Position numbers and translations under genes: made by a program
The notes under the pieces: generated by a model
Database searches by the model: none
What the model was told of the DNA's origin: nothing
What the model saw: only the letters and a program-made list of their open reading frames with translations
NCBI RefSeq assembly: GCF_004362825.1
Contig: NZ_SNXZ01000004.1
Coordinates: 434,001-498,000 of the forward strand
DNA length: 64,000 nucleotides
Source of the DNA: Labedaea rhizosphaerae
Lineage (GTDB): Bacteria; Actinomycetota; Actinomycetes; Mycobacteriales; Pseudonocardiaceae
Reading direction: 5' to 3'
Shown here: piece after piece, positions 42,405-51,146 of the stretch
Layout of the letters: each line of letters begins with the position of its first letter
Position numbering within the stretch: position 1 is the first letter of the stretch

Positions 42405-42974
42405 TCACTGCGCGCGCAACGGGGCCAGCGCATCGCTCACCCGGCGGAGCTCGTCGAACATGCCCTTGGCCGCGGACCGCATGACGTCGTTGGGCTCCAG
42501 CTCGTCGTCCTCGTTGATCATGCTGTGCACGAACGGGATCGACACCGCTTCGGGCACGGGCACCATCTTCAGGGTCGTGACGACTTGCTTGATCATCTGC
42601 GCGGCGCGGGTGCCCGCCGAGACACCGCCGTAGGTGACCAGGCCGACCGGCTTGTACGCCCACTCGACGTGCAGGTAGTCGATCGCGTTCTTCAGCGGCG
42701 CGGTGAAGCCGTAGTTGTACTCCGGCATAACGAAGACGTACGCGTCGGCCGAGGCGACCTTCGCGCTCCAGTCCTTCGTGTGCTGGTTCTGGTACTGGCG
42801 CAGCCGCGGGTGGTGCGGCTCGTCCATCATCGGGAGGTTCTCCGCGGCGAGGTCGACGAGCTCGACCTCGTCGAAACCGGCGTGCTCCTTGGCCGACTGC
42901 TCGATCCACGCGGCGACCTTCGGGCCGATCCGGCCGGGACGGGTGCTGGCGATGATGATCTGTAGTTTGCTCAC
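42405..42974 (-). CDS. NADPH-dependent FMN reductase
   Basis: 189 residues, second member of the same flavodoxin-fold family: ASTRPGRIGPKV for phosphate binding and MPEYNYGFTAPLKNAIDYL as signature. It is divergent from an HxlR regulator with a clear operator between them, typical of quinone- or aldehyde-responsive pairs (YodB/HypR style). It is not a recent copy of the 40424 gene, as identity is moderate. Confidence 0.92.
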   Translation of the reverse strand: MSKLQIIIASTRPGRIGPKVAAWIEQSAKEHAGFDEVELVDLAAENLPMMDEPHHPRLRQYQNQHTKDWSAKVASADAYVFVMPEYNYGFTAPLKNAIDYLHVEWAYKPVGLVTYGGVSAGTRAAQMIKQVVTTLKMVPVPEAVSIPFVHSMINEDDELEPNDVMRSAAKGMFDELRRVSDALAPLRAQ

Positions 42975-42993
42975 GCCCGGCTCAACAGGACTT

Positions 42994-43018
42994 AGCCGCT
43001 AAGTATTCCTTAGCGGCT
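42994..43018. promoter_or_regulatory. HxlR-type operator
   Basis: Perfect 10-bp arms AGCCGCTAAG (42994-43003) and CTTAGCGGCT (43009-43018) around a 5-bp spacer, between the divergent FMN reductase and HxlR genes. Its position 20 bp upstream of the reductase ATG fits repression. Confidence 0.82.
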
Positions 43019-43055
43019 TCGGAACACGGTCGGCCCAACCGGCGTTGTCAGTGGC

Positions 43056-43424
43056 ATGAGTGACATTCATCCGGTTTGCGTCCGGTTCCACACGGCGATC
43101 GAGCTGCTCGGCGCCCGCTGGACGGGTGCGGTCCTGCGGGTGATGTTCACCGGATCACGCCGCTACGCCGACATCCGGGCGTCGGTGCCGGGGATCAGCG
43201 ACGTCATGCTGACCCGGCGCCTGCGCGAGCTGGAGGAAGCAGGCCTGCTGCGCCGCGAGGTCCTGCCGACCTCGCCGGTCCAGGTGGAGTACCACCTCAC
43301 GCCGATGGGCGAGGAGACCAAGCCGGTGCTCGACTCGGTCATCAGCTGGTCGCACCGCTGGATCCCGCTGCCACCCGACGCGTCGGACCAGGCGAGCCAC
43401 CCCCGCGCGAAGGCGAAGGCCTGA
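43056..43424 (+). CDS. HxlR-family regulator
   Basis: 122 residues. The domain starts ELLGARWTGAVLRVMFTG and continues FxDIRxxxPGIS-like RRYADIRASVPGISDVMLTRRL, the HxlR winged helix. One Cys (C8, in VCVRF) lies where redox-sensing HxlR members keep their conserved Cys, so thiol-based sensing of electrophiles is plausible. The gene is convergent with the pabB-like gene and overlaps its 3' end by 83 bp. Confidence 0.9.
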   Translation: MSDIHPVCVRFHTAIELLGARWTGAVLRVMFTGSRRYADIRASVPGISDVMLTRRLRELEEAGLLRREVLPTSPVQVEYHLTPMGEETKPVLDSVISWSHRWIPLPPDASDQASHPRAKAKA

Positions 43425-44550
43425 CTATCGAGCCCAGTACCGCCGTCTTGCCCATCACCTCGGCGAACTCGGCCGCCGGATCGGATCCCCACGTGATGCC
43501 CGCACCCGTGCCGTACTCCGCGTGCCCGGTTTCGGTGTCGACGACCGCGGTGCGGATCGCGACGCTGAACCGCGCCCGCACCGGCGCCGTCGGCGGGGCC
43601 ACGTAACCGATCGCGCCGCAGTAGACGCCCCGCGGCCACGGTTCCAGCTCCCGGATCAACCGCATCGCCGAGATCTTCGGCGCGCCCGTGATCGAGCCGC
43701 AGGGGAACACCGCTCGGAACAGGTCGGTCAACGACGTGTGCGGCACCAGCCGGGCCGTCACGTCGGACGTCAGCTGCAGCACCGTCGGGTACCGCTCGAC
43801 CCGCAGCAACGACGGCACCCGCACGCTGCCCGAAGCGGCGACGCGGGCGATGTCGTTGCGCACCAGGTCGACGATCATCACGTTCTCGGCCCGTTCCTTC
43901 GGGCTGGCCACCAACGCCGCGGCGAGCGCCTGGTCCTCGGCCGGGGTGCGACCGCGCGGCGCCGTGCCCTTCATCGGCCGCAGCAGCACCTCGTCACCAC
44001 GCAACTCGAAGAACAGCTCCGGGCTGGCGCTGGCGACGGAGAACCGCCCGGCGTCGAGGAAAGCGTTGTACGCGCCGCGTTGGGCCAGCGCGAGGTCGCG
44101 GTAGAACCCGGTCACCGGCCCGTCGAAGCGCGCGGTCATCCGCGTGGTCAGGTTGACCTGGTAGACCTCCCCCGCCGCGATGCGCGAGCGGACGGCCTCG
44201 ACCTCGGCCTCGAACCGCGGCGCGCTCCACGCGGGCACCCAGTCGAGCGCCCGGCCGTCGCCGCCGGGTCGCAACGCGGGCAACTCGACCGGCCCGTCGT
44301 GCAGGCTGAACCACGCCAGTGGCAGACCGGGCACGCCCGGGTGCACCGCGAACGCCGGGTCGAGGCCGGCCGCGGCCTCGTACGCCAGGAAGCCGGCGGC
44401 CCACTTCCCGGACCGCGTGGCCCGGTCCACGGCGTCGAGCACCAACGGCACCTCGTCGGGCCGGTGGGCCTCGAGCAGCGAACGGGCGCCCGCGAAACCC
44501 AGCACCGTGCCGGTCTGGAGGTCGTCGAACCGGGCGTGCAGCGATGTCAC
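43342..44550 (-). CDS. pabB: Aminodeoxychorismate synthase component I (PabB-like)
   Basis: 402 residues of the chorismate-binding family. Motifs: SASPELFFEL, PMKGTAPRGRT, VMIVDLVRNDIARV and FPCGSITGAPKISAMRLI. It converts chorismate and ammonia to 4-amino-4-deoxychorismate for folate. No glutaminase (PabA) or lyase (PabC) gene is beside it. The C-terminal ~25 residues overlap the convergent HxlR gene and are not conserved. It follows the protein kinase by 10 bp. Confidence 0.88.
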   Translation of the reverse strand: MTSLHARFDDLQTGTVLGFAGARSLLEAHRPDEVPLVLDAVDRATRSGKWAAGFLAYEAAAGLDPAFAVHPGVPGLPLAWFSLHDGPVELPALRPGGDGRALDWVPAWSAPRFEAEVEAVRSRIAAGEVYQVNLTTRMTARFDGPVTGFYRDLALAQRGAYNAFLDAGRFSVASASPELFFELRGDEVLLRPMKGTAPRGRTPAEDQALAAALVASPKERAENVMIVDLVRNDIARVAASGSVRVPSLLRVERYPTVLQLTSDVTARLVPHTSLTDLFRAVFPCGSITGAPKISAMRLIRELEPWPRGVYCGAIGYVAPPTAPVRARFSVAIRTAVVDTETGHAEYGTGAGITWGSDPAAEFAEVMGKTAVLGSIVRPSPSRGGGSPGPTRRVAAGSSGATS

Positions 44551-44560
44551 ACGCCGGACC

Positions 44561-46069
44561 CTACGTCGAGCGCCACCAGTCGTTGAGCTTCGCGGCGTTG
44601 CCGTCGGCCTTGTGCGCGATGAACAGGGTGTTCAGCTTGAGGTCGGTCCACACGACGTGCGCGCCGTGGCCGTCGCGGTAGCAGAGCATCTGCCCGCCGA
44701 CCTTGCCGTCGGAGGTCCAGTTGGAGCGCCCGGTCACGCCCTTGTCGCAGTCGTCGATGGTCGCGGGCAGGATGCGGTGGCGCTGCCCGTAGGCCTCGAA
44801 CGCGGCGGTCAGGTCGACGCCGTCGCGGTAGGACGCGAACGTCGCCGTCTCCGGGCCGCCGGCCGGGCCGTTGGTGCACACCAGGACCGCGAGCGCGCCG
44901 GGCGCCTCGGGGTCGGCGCCGGGATGGCAGTTGGTCGACGCGAAGCCGGTCGGCAGGCGGCTGATCAACTGCTGGACGTCGTCCGGGCGGTTGGCGACCA
45001 GCGGCGTGGTGCTGGCACCAGGCGTCGTCGGTCCCGCCTGCGCGGTGCCGGAGAGCTTGTCCTTCGGCCACCACAGCAGCAGCCCGGCCACCACCGCGGC
45101 CACCAGCACGACGGCCACGGCCGCACCCAGCAGCCACTGCCGCTTGGACACCGGAGCGGGCCGCTTCTCTTCGGCGGCAGGCGGGGTGGTCTGGACGGCC
45201 GGAGCGGACTGGATGACCGGGGCCGTCGGAGCCGTCGGGGTGGTGATCGTGGCCAGCGCCTGGCGGGCCGCCCACGCGAGGTCGCCTGCGGAGGTGAACC
45301 GGTTGGCCGGGTCCTTGGCCATGCCGCGGGCGATCACCGCGTCGAACGCCGAGCCCACGCTCGGGACCTGGTCGTGCAGTTGCGCGTAGATCACCGACGG
45401 CGCGTCGTCGCGGTCGAAGGGCCGCTTGCCGGTGAGGCACTCGAACAGGACACAGGCCAGCGAGTAGATGTCGACCGACTTGCCGACGTTGCCCGAGCCG
45501 TCGAAGCGTTCCGGCGCCATGTAGGCGTACGTGCCCGGGTTGTCGCCCGCCTGGGTCAGGGTGGGGTCGCTGCCCCGGATCACCGGGCGGGCGATGCCGA
45601 AGTCGATCAGGTAGACGAAGACCCCGGCGCTGTCGTCCTCCTGACCGGTGAGCAACACGTTGGTCGGCTTGACGTCGCGGTGGATCAGGCCGTCGGCGTG
45701 CGCGGCGTCGAGCGCCTGGGCCAGCTGGGAGATGATCGTGACGGCGAGCGCGGGCGAGAGCCGCTGCCTGCGGTCCAGCAGCCGGCGCAGGCTCTCGCCC
45801 TCGACCAGGCGCATGTCCAGGTAGAGCCGGCCGTCGATCTCGCCGAAGCGGTGGATCGGGATGACGTGGGGTTCCCGCAGGCGCGCGGTCAGCCGCGCCT
45901 CGCGGCGGAACCGCTCGCGGAACTCCTCGTTGGCGGCGAGGTCGGTGGCGAGCAACTTGAGCGCGACGACCCGGTCCTGGCTGGTGTCGTGGGCGCGGTA
46001 GACCTCGCCCATGCCGCCGGTGCCGATCACGCCGTCCAGGCGGTACCAGCCGATCGTGTCCTTCTCCAT
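44561..46069 (-). CDS. Membrane Ser/Thr protein kinase (PknB-type)
   Basis: 502 residues. The kinase domain covers ~1-270 with GTGGMGEVYRA, K38 in VVALKLL, HRDVKPTN (D132) and IDFGIA (D157). A Pro/Thr/Ala linker leads to one transmembrane helix at ~314-335. The ~165-residue extracellular part has three or four Cys and no PASTA repeats. It is a signalling kinase sensing an unknown external cue. The short gap to pabB suggests co-transcription by chance or read-through. Confidence 0.92.
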   Translation of the reverse strand: MEKDTIGWYRLDGVIGTGGMGEVYRAHDTSQDRVVALKLLATDLAANEEFRERFRREARLTARLREPHVIPIHRFGEIDGRLYLDMRLVEGESLRRLLDRRQRLSPALAVTIISQLAQALDAAHADGLIHRDVKPTNVLLTGQEDDSAGVFVYLIDFGIARPVIRGSDPTLTQAGDNPGTYAYMAPERFDGSGNVGKSVDIYSLACVLFECLTGKRPFDRDDAPSVIYAQLHDQVPSVGSAFDAVIARGMAKDPANRFTSAGDLAWAARQALATITTPTAPTAPVIQSAPAVQTTPPAAEEKRPAPVSKRQWLLGAAVAVVLVAAVVAGLLLWWPKDKLSGTAQAGPTTPGASTTPLVANRPDDVQQLISRLPTGFASTNCHPGADPEAPGALAVLVCTNGPAGGPETATFASYRDGVDLTAAFEAYGQRHRILPATIDDCDKGVTGRSNWTSDGKVGGQMLCYRDGHGAHVVWTDLKLNTLFIAHKADGNAAKLNDWWRST

Positions 46070-46157
46070 GCCGCCGCCACTCCCCCTTCTCCCCCGGCCC
46101 TCCCGGTGAGGATACGACGCGCGTGCACCAGGCCCGGCGCGCCTCCCGTCTATCCTT

Positions 46158-46709
46158 TTAGGACGAACGCCCGCCGAATTGCCAGTTGTGCACCTCGATC
46201 GCGGCATACCGGTCGGCCGTGAGCACGGCCCGGGCGGCGTCCTTGTCCGGGGCACGCAGCAATACCGCCGTGCCGAGCCAAGCGGTGCCGTCGTCCGAGG
46301 TCAGCGGCCCGTACGCGATCAGTTCGGAGTCGTCTCGTGGCAGGTTCCGGTCAGCGGGTTCGCCGGCGCCGAGCCCGAGCACGAGGTAGCGGTTGCCGCC
46401 CTCGCGACCGCCGGGGAACTCCCACATCGTGCGGCCCAAGAGGTTGTGCCAGCGGCGGATCAGCACGTCCCGGTACACGCCCGCCTGGTAGGTGGGCTCG
46501 TCGAAGGCGAACGCACGGGCCGCCGCCGCGTCCGGCACGTCGACGATGTGCACGCTGCCGGTGGGGGTGTCGAGGTCGTCGAGCAGGGTCGGGCCGCGCG
46601 CGATCAACTCGTCGGCGAAGCCGTCCATGTAGGACCAGTGCGCCTCCACCATCGCGTCACGCAGGTCCACCGATCGGGGCCGGTCGCGGTGGTAGCAGAA
46701 GAACTCCAT
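46158..46709 (-). CDS. Tandem YCII-related domain protein
   Basis: 183 residues holding two YCII-type ferredoxin-like domains, one per half; the second carries AVLTADRYAAIEVHNWQFGG. Family members are small cytoplasmic proteins, some with dehalogenase-like active sites, mostly uncharacterised. It is divergent from lexA with only 24 bp between the starts, so their promoters overlap. Confidence 0.8.
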   Translation of the reverse strand: MEFFCYHRDRPRSVDLRDAMVEAHWSYMDGFADELIARGPTLLDDLDTPTGSVHIVDVPDAAAARAFAFDEPTYQAGVYRDVLIRRWHNLLGRTMWEFPGGREGGNRYLVLGLGAGEPADRNLPRDDSELIAYGPLTSDDGTAWLGTAVLLRAPDKDAARAVLTADRYAAIEVHNWQFGGRSS

Positions 46710-46721
46710 GCGCAGAGTCTC

Positions 46722-46727
46722 TAGGAT
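46722..46727 (+). promoter_or_regulatory. -10 box for a leaderless lexA transcript
   Basis: TAGGAT ends 6 bp before the lexA GTG (46734), the distance expected if transcription starts at the start codon. No Shine-Dalgarno sequence is present. No CGAAC-N4-GTTCG LexA box is visible upstream. Confidence 0.55.
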
Positions 46728-46733
46728 CGCCGG

Positions 46734-47381
46734 GTGACCGATCTGTTCGACCACCTCGACGCCGCCGCCCTGCCCGAGCGACAGCAACGCATCTTGCTGG
46801 AGATCCGGGATTGGGTGGTGCGGCACGGGTACTCGCCGAGCACCCGCCAGCTCGCCGACGCCGTGGGGCTCAAGTCGACGTCCACGGTGTCCAAGCACCT
46901 GGCGAGCCTCGAGGACAAGGGCTTCCTGCGGCGAAGCGACAGCGTGTCGCGGCCCATCGACGTGCGCGCGTTCCTGGGCAGCGAGACCACGCAGGCCGAC
47001 AACGGCGACTCGGTGACCGTGCCGGTGGTCGGCGACATCGCCGCCGGTGTGCCGATCGCGGCCGAGGAGCACCTCGACGACCTGCTGACCCTGCCCCGCG
47101 ACCTGACCGGGCGCGGCACCGTGTTCGGGCTGCGCGTGCGCGGTGATTCGATGATCGACGCCGCGATCTGCGACGGCGACCTCGTCGTGGTGCGCCAGCA
47201 GCAGGAGGCGCACTCGGGGCAGATCGTCGCGGCGATGCTGGACGACGAGGCCACGGTCAAAGTCTACCGGCGGCGCAACGGCCACGTTTACCTCGAGCCC
47301 CGCAACCCCAACTACGACGTGATCGACGGCGACAAGGCGGTCGTGCTCGGCGTCGTGGTGTCGGTGCTGCGCAGCGTCTGA
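46734..47381 (+). CDS. lexA: LexA SOS repressor
   Basis: 215 residues. The winged HTH is at 1-75 (PSTRQLADAVGLKSTSTVSKHL), the autocleavage bond A104-G105 in DIAAGVP, catalytic S139 in RGDSM and K176 in ATVKVY. All residues needed for RecA*-stimulated self-cleavage are present. It starts with GTG, and its TGA overlaps the next ATG (TGATG), coupling it to a CobW-family gene, which is not the usual lexA neighbour. Confidence 0.92.
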   Translation: MTDLFDHLDAAALPERQQRILLEIRDWVVRHGYSPSTRQLADAVGLKSTSTVSKHLASLEDKGFLRRSDSVSRPIDVRAFLGSETTQADNGDSVTVPVVGDIAAGVPIAAEEHLDDLLTLPRDLTGRGTVFGLRVRGDSMIDAAICDGDLVVVRQQQEAHSGQIVAAMLDDEATVKVYRRRNGHVYLEPRNPNYDVIDGDKAVVLGVVVSVLRSV

Positions 47382-48370
47382 TGTCGCGTTCGATCCCGGT
47401 CGTCGTCCTCGCGGGTTACCTCGGAGCGGGCAAGACGACGCTGCTCAACCACCTGCTGCGCGCGGCCGACGGCATCCGGATCGGCGCCGTGGTCAACGAC
47501 TTCGGCAGCGTGAACGTCGACGCGATGCTGGTCGCCGGTCAAGTCGACGCGACGATCGGGTTCGGCAACGGCTGCCTGTGCTGCGCGGTCGACGAGGGCG
47601 AGCTGGACGCGTTGCTGGACAAGCTCGTCCACCCCGACGGCCCGGTGGACGCCGTCGTGATCGAGGCCAGCGGCCTGGCCGAACCCGCGGACCTCGTGCG
47701 CCGGTTGCTCTCCAGCGCCAACCCGCACATCGAGTACGGCGGCCTGGTCGAGGTGGTCGACGCCGTCGAGTTCCACGACACCCGGGCCAAGCACATCGAC
47801 CTCGACCGGCACCTACGGCTGGCGGACCTGGTCGTGGTCAACAAGACCGACCGCCAATCGGACGCCGCGGCCGTCCTGGAAACCGTTCGGGGCATCGCCG
47901 AGAACGCCACCGTGGTGGCCACCAGCCACGGCCAGATCGCCCCCGGCCTGTTGTTCGACCGGCCTGCGCCCGACGTGGGCGCACGCCAGCTCTCCTTCGC
48001 CGACCTGCTAGACCACCACGAGCACCTGCACGACAGTTATCGCAGCGCCACGTTCGTCGCCAACGAGCCGGTGAACCCGCGGCTGCTGGTGGAATTCCTG
48101 CGCAAACGGCCGACCGGGCTCTACCGCGTGAAGGGCCCGGTGGACTTCGGTGCGGCCGGCTTCGGCGACCGGTTCCTGCTGAACTGCGTCGGCGGCTACC
48201 TCCGGTTCCGCCGCACCCCATGGCCGGTGGGCGAACCGAGGCGGACCCAGATCGTCCTCATTGGACATGATGCTGATCCGGAGGCTGCGATCGAAGAGTT
48301 GGTCGCGTGCGTGGAACCGGCTGAGGAGAACGACATCTTCACGGCGTTGCGTCATACCGATCACGACTGA
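47381..48370 (+). CDS. CobW/COG0523 metallochaperone GTPase
   Basis: 329 residues. Walker A is LAGYLGAGKTTLLNHLLR, the metal-binding motif is GNGCLCCAV (CxCC), Walker B IEASGLAEP, and NKTDR is the guanine specificity motif; the C-terminal CobW_C domain follows. Such GTPases deliver zinc or cobalt to client enzymes. Co-translation with lexA suggests expression with the SOS regulator; the client is unknown. Confidence 0.92.
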   Translation: MSRSIPVVVLAGYLGAGKTTLLNHLLRAADGIRIGAVVNDFGSVNVDAMLVAGQVDATIGFGNGCLCCAVDEGELDALLDKLVHPDGPVDAVVIEASGLAEPADLVRRLLSSANPHIEYGGLVEVVDAVEFHDTRAKHIDLDRHLRLADLVVVNKTDRQSDAAAVLETVRGIAENATVVATSHGQIAPGLLFDRPAPDVGARQLSFADLLDHHEHLHDSYRSATFVANEPVNPRLLVEFLRKRPTGLYRVKGPVDFGAAGFGDRFLLNCVGGYLRFRRTPWPVGEPRRTQIVLIGHDADPEAAIEELVACVEPAEENDIFTALRHTDHD

Positions 48371-48420
48371 GCTTCCGTTTGTTTGGATGGTCCCGATGGT
48401 GGCCCGCTATTAGGAGCGGC

Positions 48421-48596
48421 TGCCGCGGGTGTTCGCCGCCGGACGGTTGGTTTGGTCGCGGGGTTGGGGCGGCGAACACCCTTGCCAACGGTGCCGGCGG
48501 TTTGCGCTGCGTAGATGGCGGGGTTGAATGGTTGCGTTGCGCGGTTGCCTGCCGTTTGTTGGGTGGTTCCGGTGGTGGCTGGGTTGCGTGAAGGAC
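48421..48596 (-). repeat. Left copy of ~180-bp repeat, inverted
   Basis: The reverse complement matches, with moderate divergence, the repeats at 49805-49989 and 50082-50265. It contains the hairpin arms GGGTGTTCGCCGCC (48427-48440) and its complement (48468-48481), separated by 27 bp. It lies upstream of the DUF222-HNH gene, in opposite orientation to the two downstream copies. Confidence 0.75.
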
Positions 48597-48644
48597 TGGA
48601 ATATTCCACCATTCCCGGTTAGGCCGTTTGGTCGATTGTTGTGG

Positions 48645-48650
48645 TATGAT
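48645..48650 (+). promoter_or_regulatory. -10 box for a leaderless HNH transcript
   Basis: TATGAT ends 6 bp before ATG 48657 in an unusually AT-rich patch, with no ribosome site. It predicts transcription starting at or next to the start codon. Confidence 0.5.
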
Positions 48651-48656
48651 CGGGGT

Positions 48657-49778
48657 ATGGAGCTGGGGGAGCTTAACTCGACTGTCGCGCAGTTGCGGCG
48701 TCTGGAGTTGAAGCTGCTCGACGACATTTCCCAGATCGAGTGGAAAGAGTCGGGGTACCCGCAGTTGTGGCGGTTTTTGCAGGATGTCCTGCATGTGACC
48801 GCCCAGGAGGCGAAACGCCTCGAACACCACGTCGAGTTGTTGTGTCCGAAGGTCGGGATCACCGGTCAGTCGATCCCGCCGCGGCTGCCTGCCGCGCGGG
48901 CGGCGATGGCGGCTGGGGAGATCTCCGGTGCGCATGTGGACAAGATCGCCACCACGGTGGAGAGCGTGCCGGTCGAGCACGTCGAGCAGGTCGAGGCGGA
49001 CATGACGGGGTTGGCGCGGAAGTTCAACCCGACCCAGCTCATCCGCCTGGGCGAGCGCATCGTCGCCGCCCTGAACCCCGACGGTCGCAAACCCATCGAA
49101 CGAACGGTGGTGGATGCGCAGAACACGCTGGACCTGTACGAACACCGCGACGGGTCGCTGTCAGGCCAGTTCCGGCTCGGTGGGGAGGACGCGAGCGTGC
49201 TGCGCGCGCTGCTCTCCCCGCTGGCCAAGCCCCAGACTGGCGATGACCGGATCCTGAGCGAGCGGCAGGGTGACGCGCTAGCGGAGATCATCGGGTTCGC
49301 CGCCGACTCCGGCCACGCTCCGGCCGAGGGCGGCGAACGCCCCCACATCGCGGTCACGGTCTCCCTGGAGACCCTGCAAACCCGCATCGGCCAGGCCACC
49401 CTCGACGACGCCCGCACCCTGACCCCGGAGCAGGCCCGCCGCGTGGCGTGCGAGGCGAAACTCATCCCCATCGTGCTGAACAGCAAATCGCAGCCGTTGG
49501 ATATCGGGGAAACCCGACGGTTGGCCGATAAACGATTGCGCAGAGCCCTCGCCATCCGAGACCAAGGCTGCGCCGCCCCGGGTTGTGCGCGAACACCACA
49601 CCAATGTCACGCCCACCACATCAAACATTGGGCAGACGGCGGCTCAACCACATTGGATAACCTGGTATTGGTGTGCCCGTATCACCATCGGCTGATCCAT
49701 CACACCGAATGGACGGTGCACATGGATAACGGGCTGCCGGTATTCACCCCACCACCCTGGCTACAACGCGCCGGCTAA
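48657..49778 (+). CDS. DUF222/HNH endonuclease (13E12-type)
   Basis: 373 residues. The N-terminal DUF222 helical domain spans ~1-260, and the C-terminal HNH nuclease has the zinc pair CAAPGCARTP, then CHAHHIKHWADGGSTTLDNL and CPYHHRLIH. These proteins are abundant in actinobacteria, often multi-copy and linked to REP13E12-type repeats. Function is unproved, presumably DNA cleavage. Flanking related repeats in inverted orientation suggest a mobile or repeat-borne unit. No transposase is present. Confidence 0.9.
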   Translation: MELGELNSTVAQLRRLELKLLDDISQIEWKESGYPQLWRFLQDVLHVTAQEAKRLEHHVELLCPKVGITGQSIPPRLPAARAAMAAGEISGAHVDKIATTVESVPVEHVEQVEADMTGLARKFNPTQLIRLGERIVAALNPDGRKPIERTVVDAQNTLDLYEHRDGSLSGQFRLGGEDASVLRALLSPLAKPQTGDDRILSERQGDALAEIIGFAADSGHAPAEGGERPHIAVTVSLETLQTRIGQATLDDARTLTPEQARRVACEAKLIPIVLNSKSQPLDIGETRRLADKRLRRALAIRDQGCAAPGCARTPHQCHAHHIKHWADGGSTTLDNLVLVCPYHHRLIHHTEWTVHMDNGLPVFTPPPWLQRAG

Positions 49779-49804
49779 AAGACGCAGCGTAAATTCCTGT
49801 AACT

Positions 49805-49989
49805 CAGCCACCGCCGGGACCACCCGGCAACGCCAGGCTGCCCTCGCAACGCAACCCCCTCAACCGGGCCACCCCCGCCACGCAACCACCGCCACCGATG
49901 GCAAGGGTGTTCGCCGCCACCAACCCCGAGACCAACCCAACCACCGGCGGCGAACACCCGCGGCAGCAACACCCACACGAGAGCAACCG
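49805..49989 (+). repeat. Right repeat copy A (~185 bp)
   Basis: About 92% identical to 50082-50265. It ends in a hairpin with perfect 14-bp arms GGGTGTTCGCCGCC (49905-49918) and complement (49946-49959), 27-bp loop. The intervening loop is identical in copies A and B. Confidence 0.88.
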
Positions 49990-50081
49990 CTCCAGAACAC
50001 CCGGCCTTCCTCAGTCACCCACTCCCAGCCGCCAACGACGGCAAGCAACCCTCACCCTGAGAGCAACCACCTACAAAGACC

Positions 50082-50265
50082 CAGCCACCGCCGGGACCAC
50101 CCGGCAACCGCCGGCTGCCCTCGCAACGCAACCCCTCAACCCGGCCACCCACGCCACGCAACCACCGCCACCGATGGCAAGGGTGTTCGCCGCCACCAAC
50201 CCCGAGACCAACCCAACCACCGGCGGCGAACACCCGCGGCAGCCCCACCCACACGAGAGCAACCG
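50082..50265 (+). repeat. Right repeat copy B (~184 bp)
   Basis: Direct repeat of 49805-49989, with the hairpin arms at 50181-50194 and 50222-50235. The region from here to 50497 is C-rich, low-complexity and has no believable gene; 49779-50550 as a whole (about 770 bp) holds only these repeats and the TetR promoter. Confidence 0.88.
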
Positions 50266-50497
50266 GGAACGACCACTCAACCAATGTCAGTCACCCGGTC
50301 CTCGCCGCCACCCCCGGCAAGCACCTCCCGCCGCGAGAGCCCCCACCTCGCCCGCTCACCCCGCGCCAACCCAGCCCGCCCCCGCAGCCCGCCCACCCCC
50401 GCGTCATCCGCAACCCGCCACCTGCGTCAAGAGCCCCCAGCCCCAGCCAAGGCACCCAGCAGCAACTCAGCCAGACCAGGTGTAGCCTTACAACCAT

Positions 50498-50515
50498 CTT
50501 GGGCACTCGCCCAAG
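50498..50515. promoter_or_regulatory. Operator candidate upstream of TetR
   Basis: CTTGGGC-ACTC-GCCCAAG is a perfect 7-bp inverted repeat with a 4-bp spacer, 35 bp upstream of the TetR start. Autoregulation by the TetR protein is the likely reason. Confidence 0.6.
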
Positions 50516-50550
50516 GCGAGCGACCAAGGTGAACGACCAAGGTGAGGCAC

Positions 50551-51120
50551 ATGTCGCCAACAGCGGCCGAACGCGGCCGGGAGGTCCGGCGCAAACTCCT
50601 CGACGCCGCCGTCGAGTTGATCGTCGAGCGCGGCTGGGCCGCGGTCAGCACCCGCGTGCTCGCCGAGCGGGCGGGGGTCGCGCCGGGGCTCGTGCACTAC
50701 CACTTCGATTCCGTGCAGGCCCTGCTTACCGAGGCCGCGACCGGCCAGATGCGTGAAGCAGCCGCCCTGATCGGTCCCGCCCTCGCCGCCGCGCGCACCC
50801 CCGCGGAAGCGCTCGGGCTGTTGATGGCGTCGCTCGACTCGTATACCGGCACCGACCCGATGTCGTTGCTGTTCGTCGAGACCTATCTCGCGGCGGCACG
50901 GGACCCCCAACTGCGTCAGGTGGTGGCCGGGCTGCTGCTGGAGTTCCGAGCGCAGCTCGCTGCGTGGCTGGCCGAGCACGACGTGCCCGATCCCGACACC
51001 ACCGCGACCGTGCTCGGCGCGGCCATCGACGGGCTGGTCATGCACCGGGCGATGGATCCCACCGTGACCGGCGACGTCATCACCCCGGTGCTCGCCCGGG
51101 TGTTCCGAGACGCGACATGA
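50551..51120 (+). CDS. TetR-family regulator
   Basis: 189 residues. The HTH reads LAERAGVAPGLVHYHFDSVQALL in the first 60 residues. ATG 50551 follows AAGGTGAGG. The gene precedes, on the same strand, an FAD monooxygenase and a deazaflavin-dependent reductase that it probably controls; the 120-bp gap after it contains a short direct repeat. Confidence 0.9.
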   Translation: MSPTAAERGREVRRKLLDAAVELIVERGWAAVSTRVLAERAGVAPGLVHYHFDSVQALLTEAATGQMREAAALIGPALAAARTPAEALGLLMASLDSYTGTDPMSLLFVETYLAAARDPQLRQVVAGLLLEFRAQLAAWLAEHDVPDPDTTATVLGAAIDGLVMHRAMDPTVTGDVITPVLARVFRDAT

Positions 51121-51146
51121 AGCCCGAGTACCGGAGACCCAGAAGG

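Noticed and set aside
48421-50265. Insertion sequence with transposase
   Set aside because: The inverted repeats surround a DUF222-HNH nuclease, not a transposase, and no target-site duplication could be identified.
50266-50497. Short coding frames in the C-rich stretch before TetR
   Set aside because: Pro/Arg/Ala-only composition in all frames, no ribosome site and no conserved motif.
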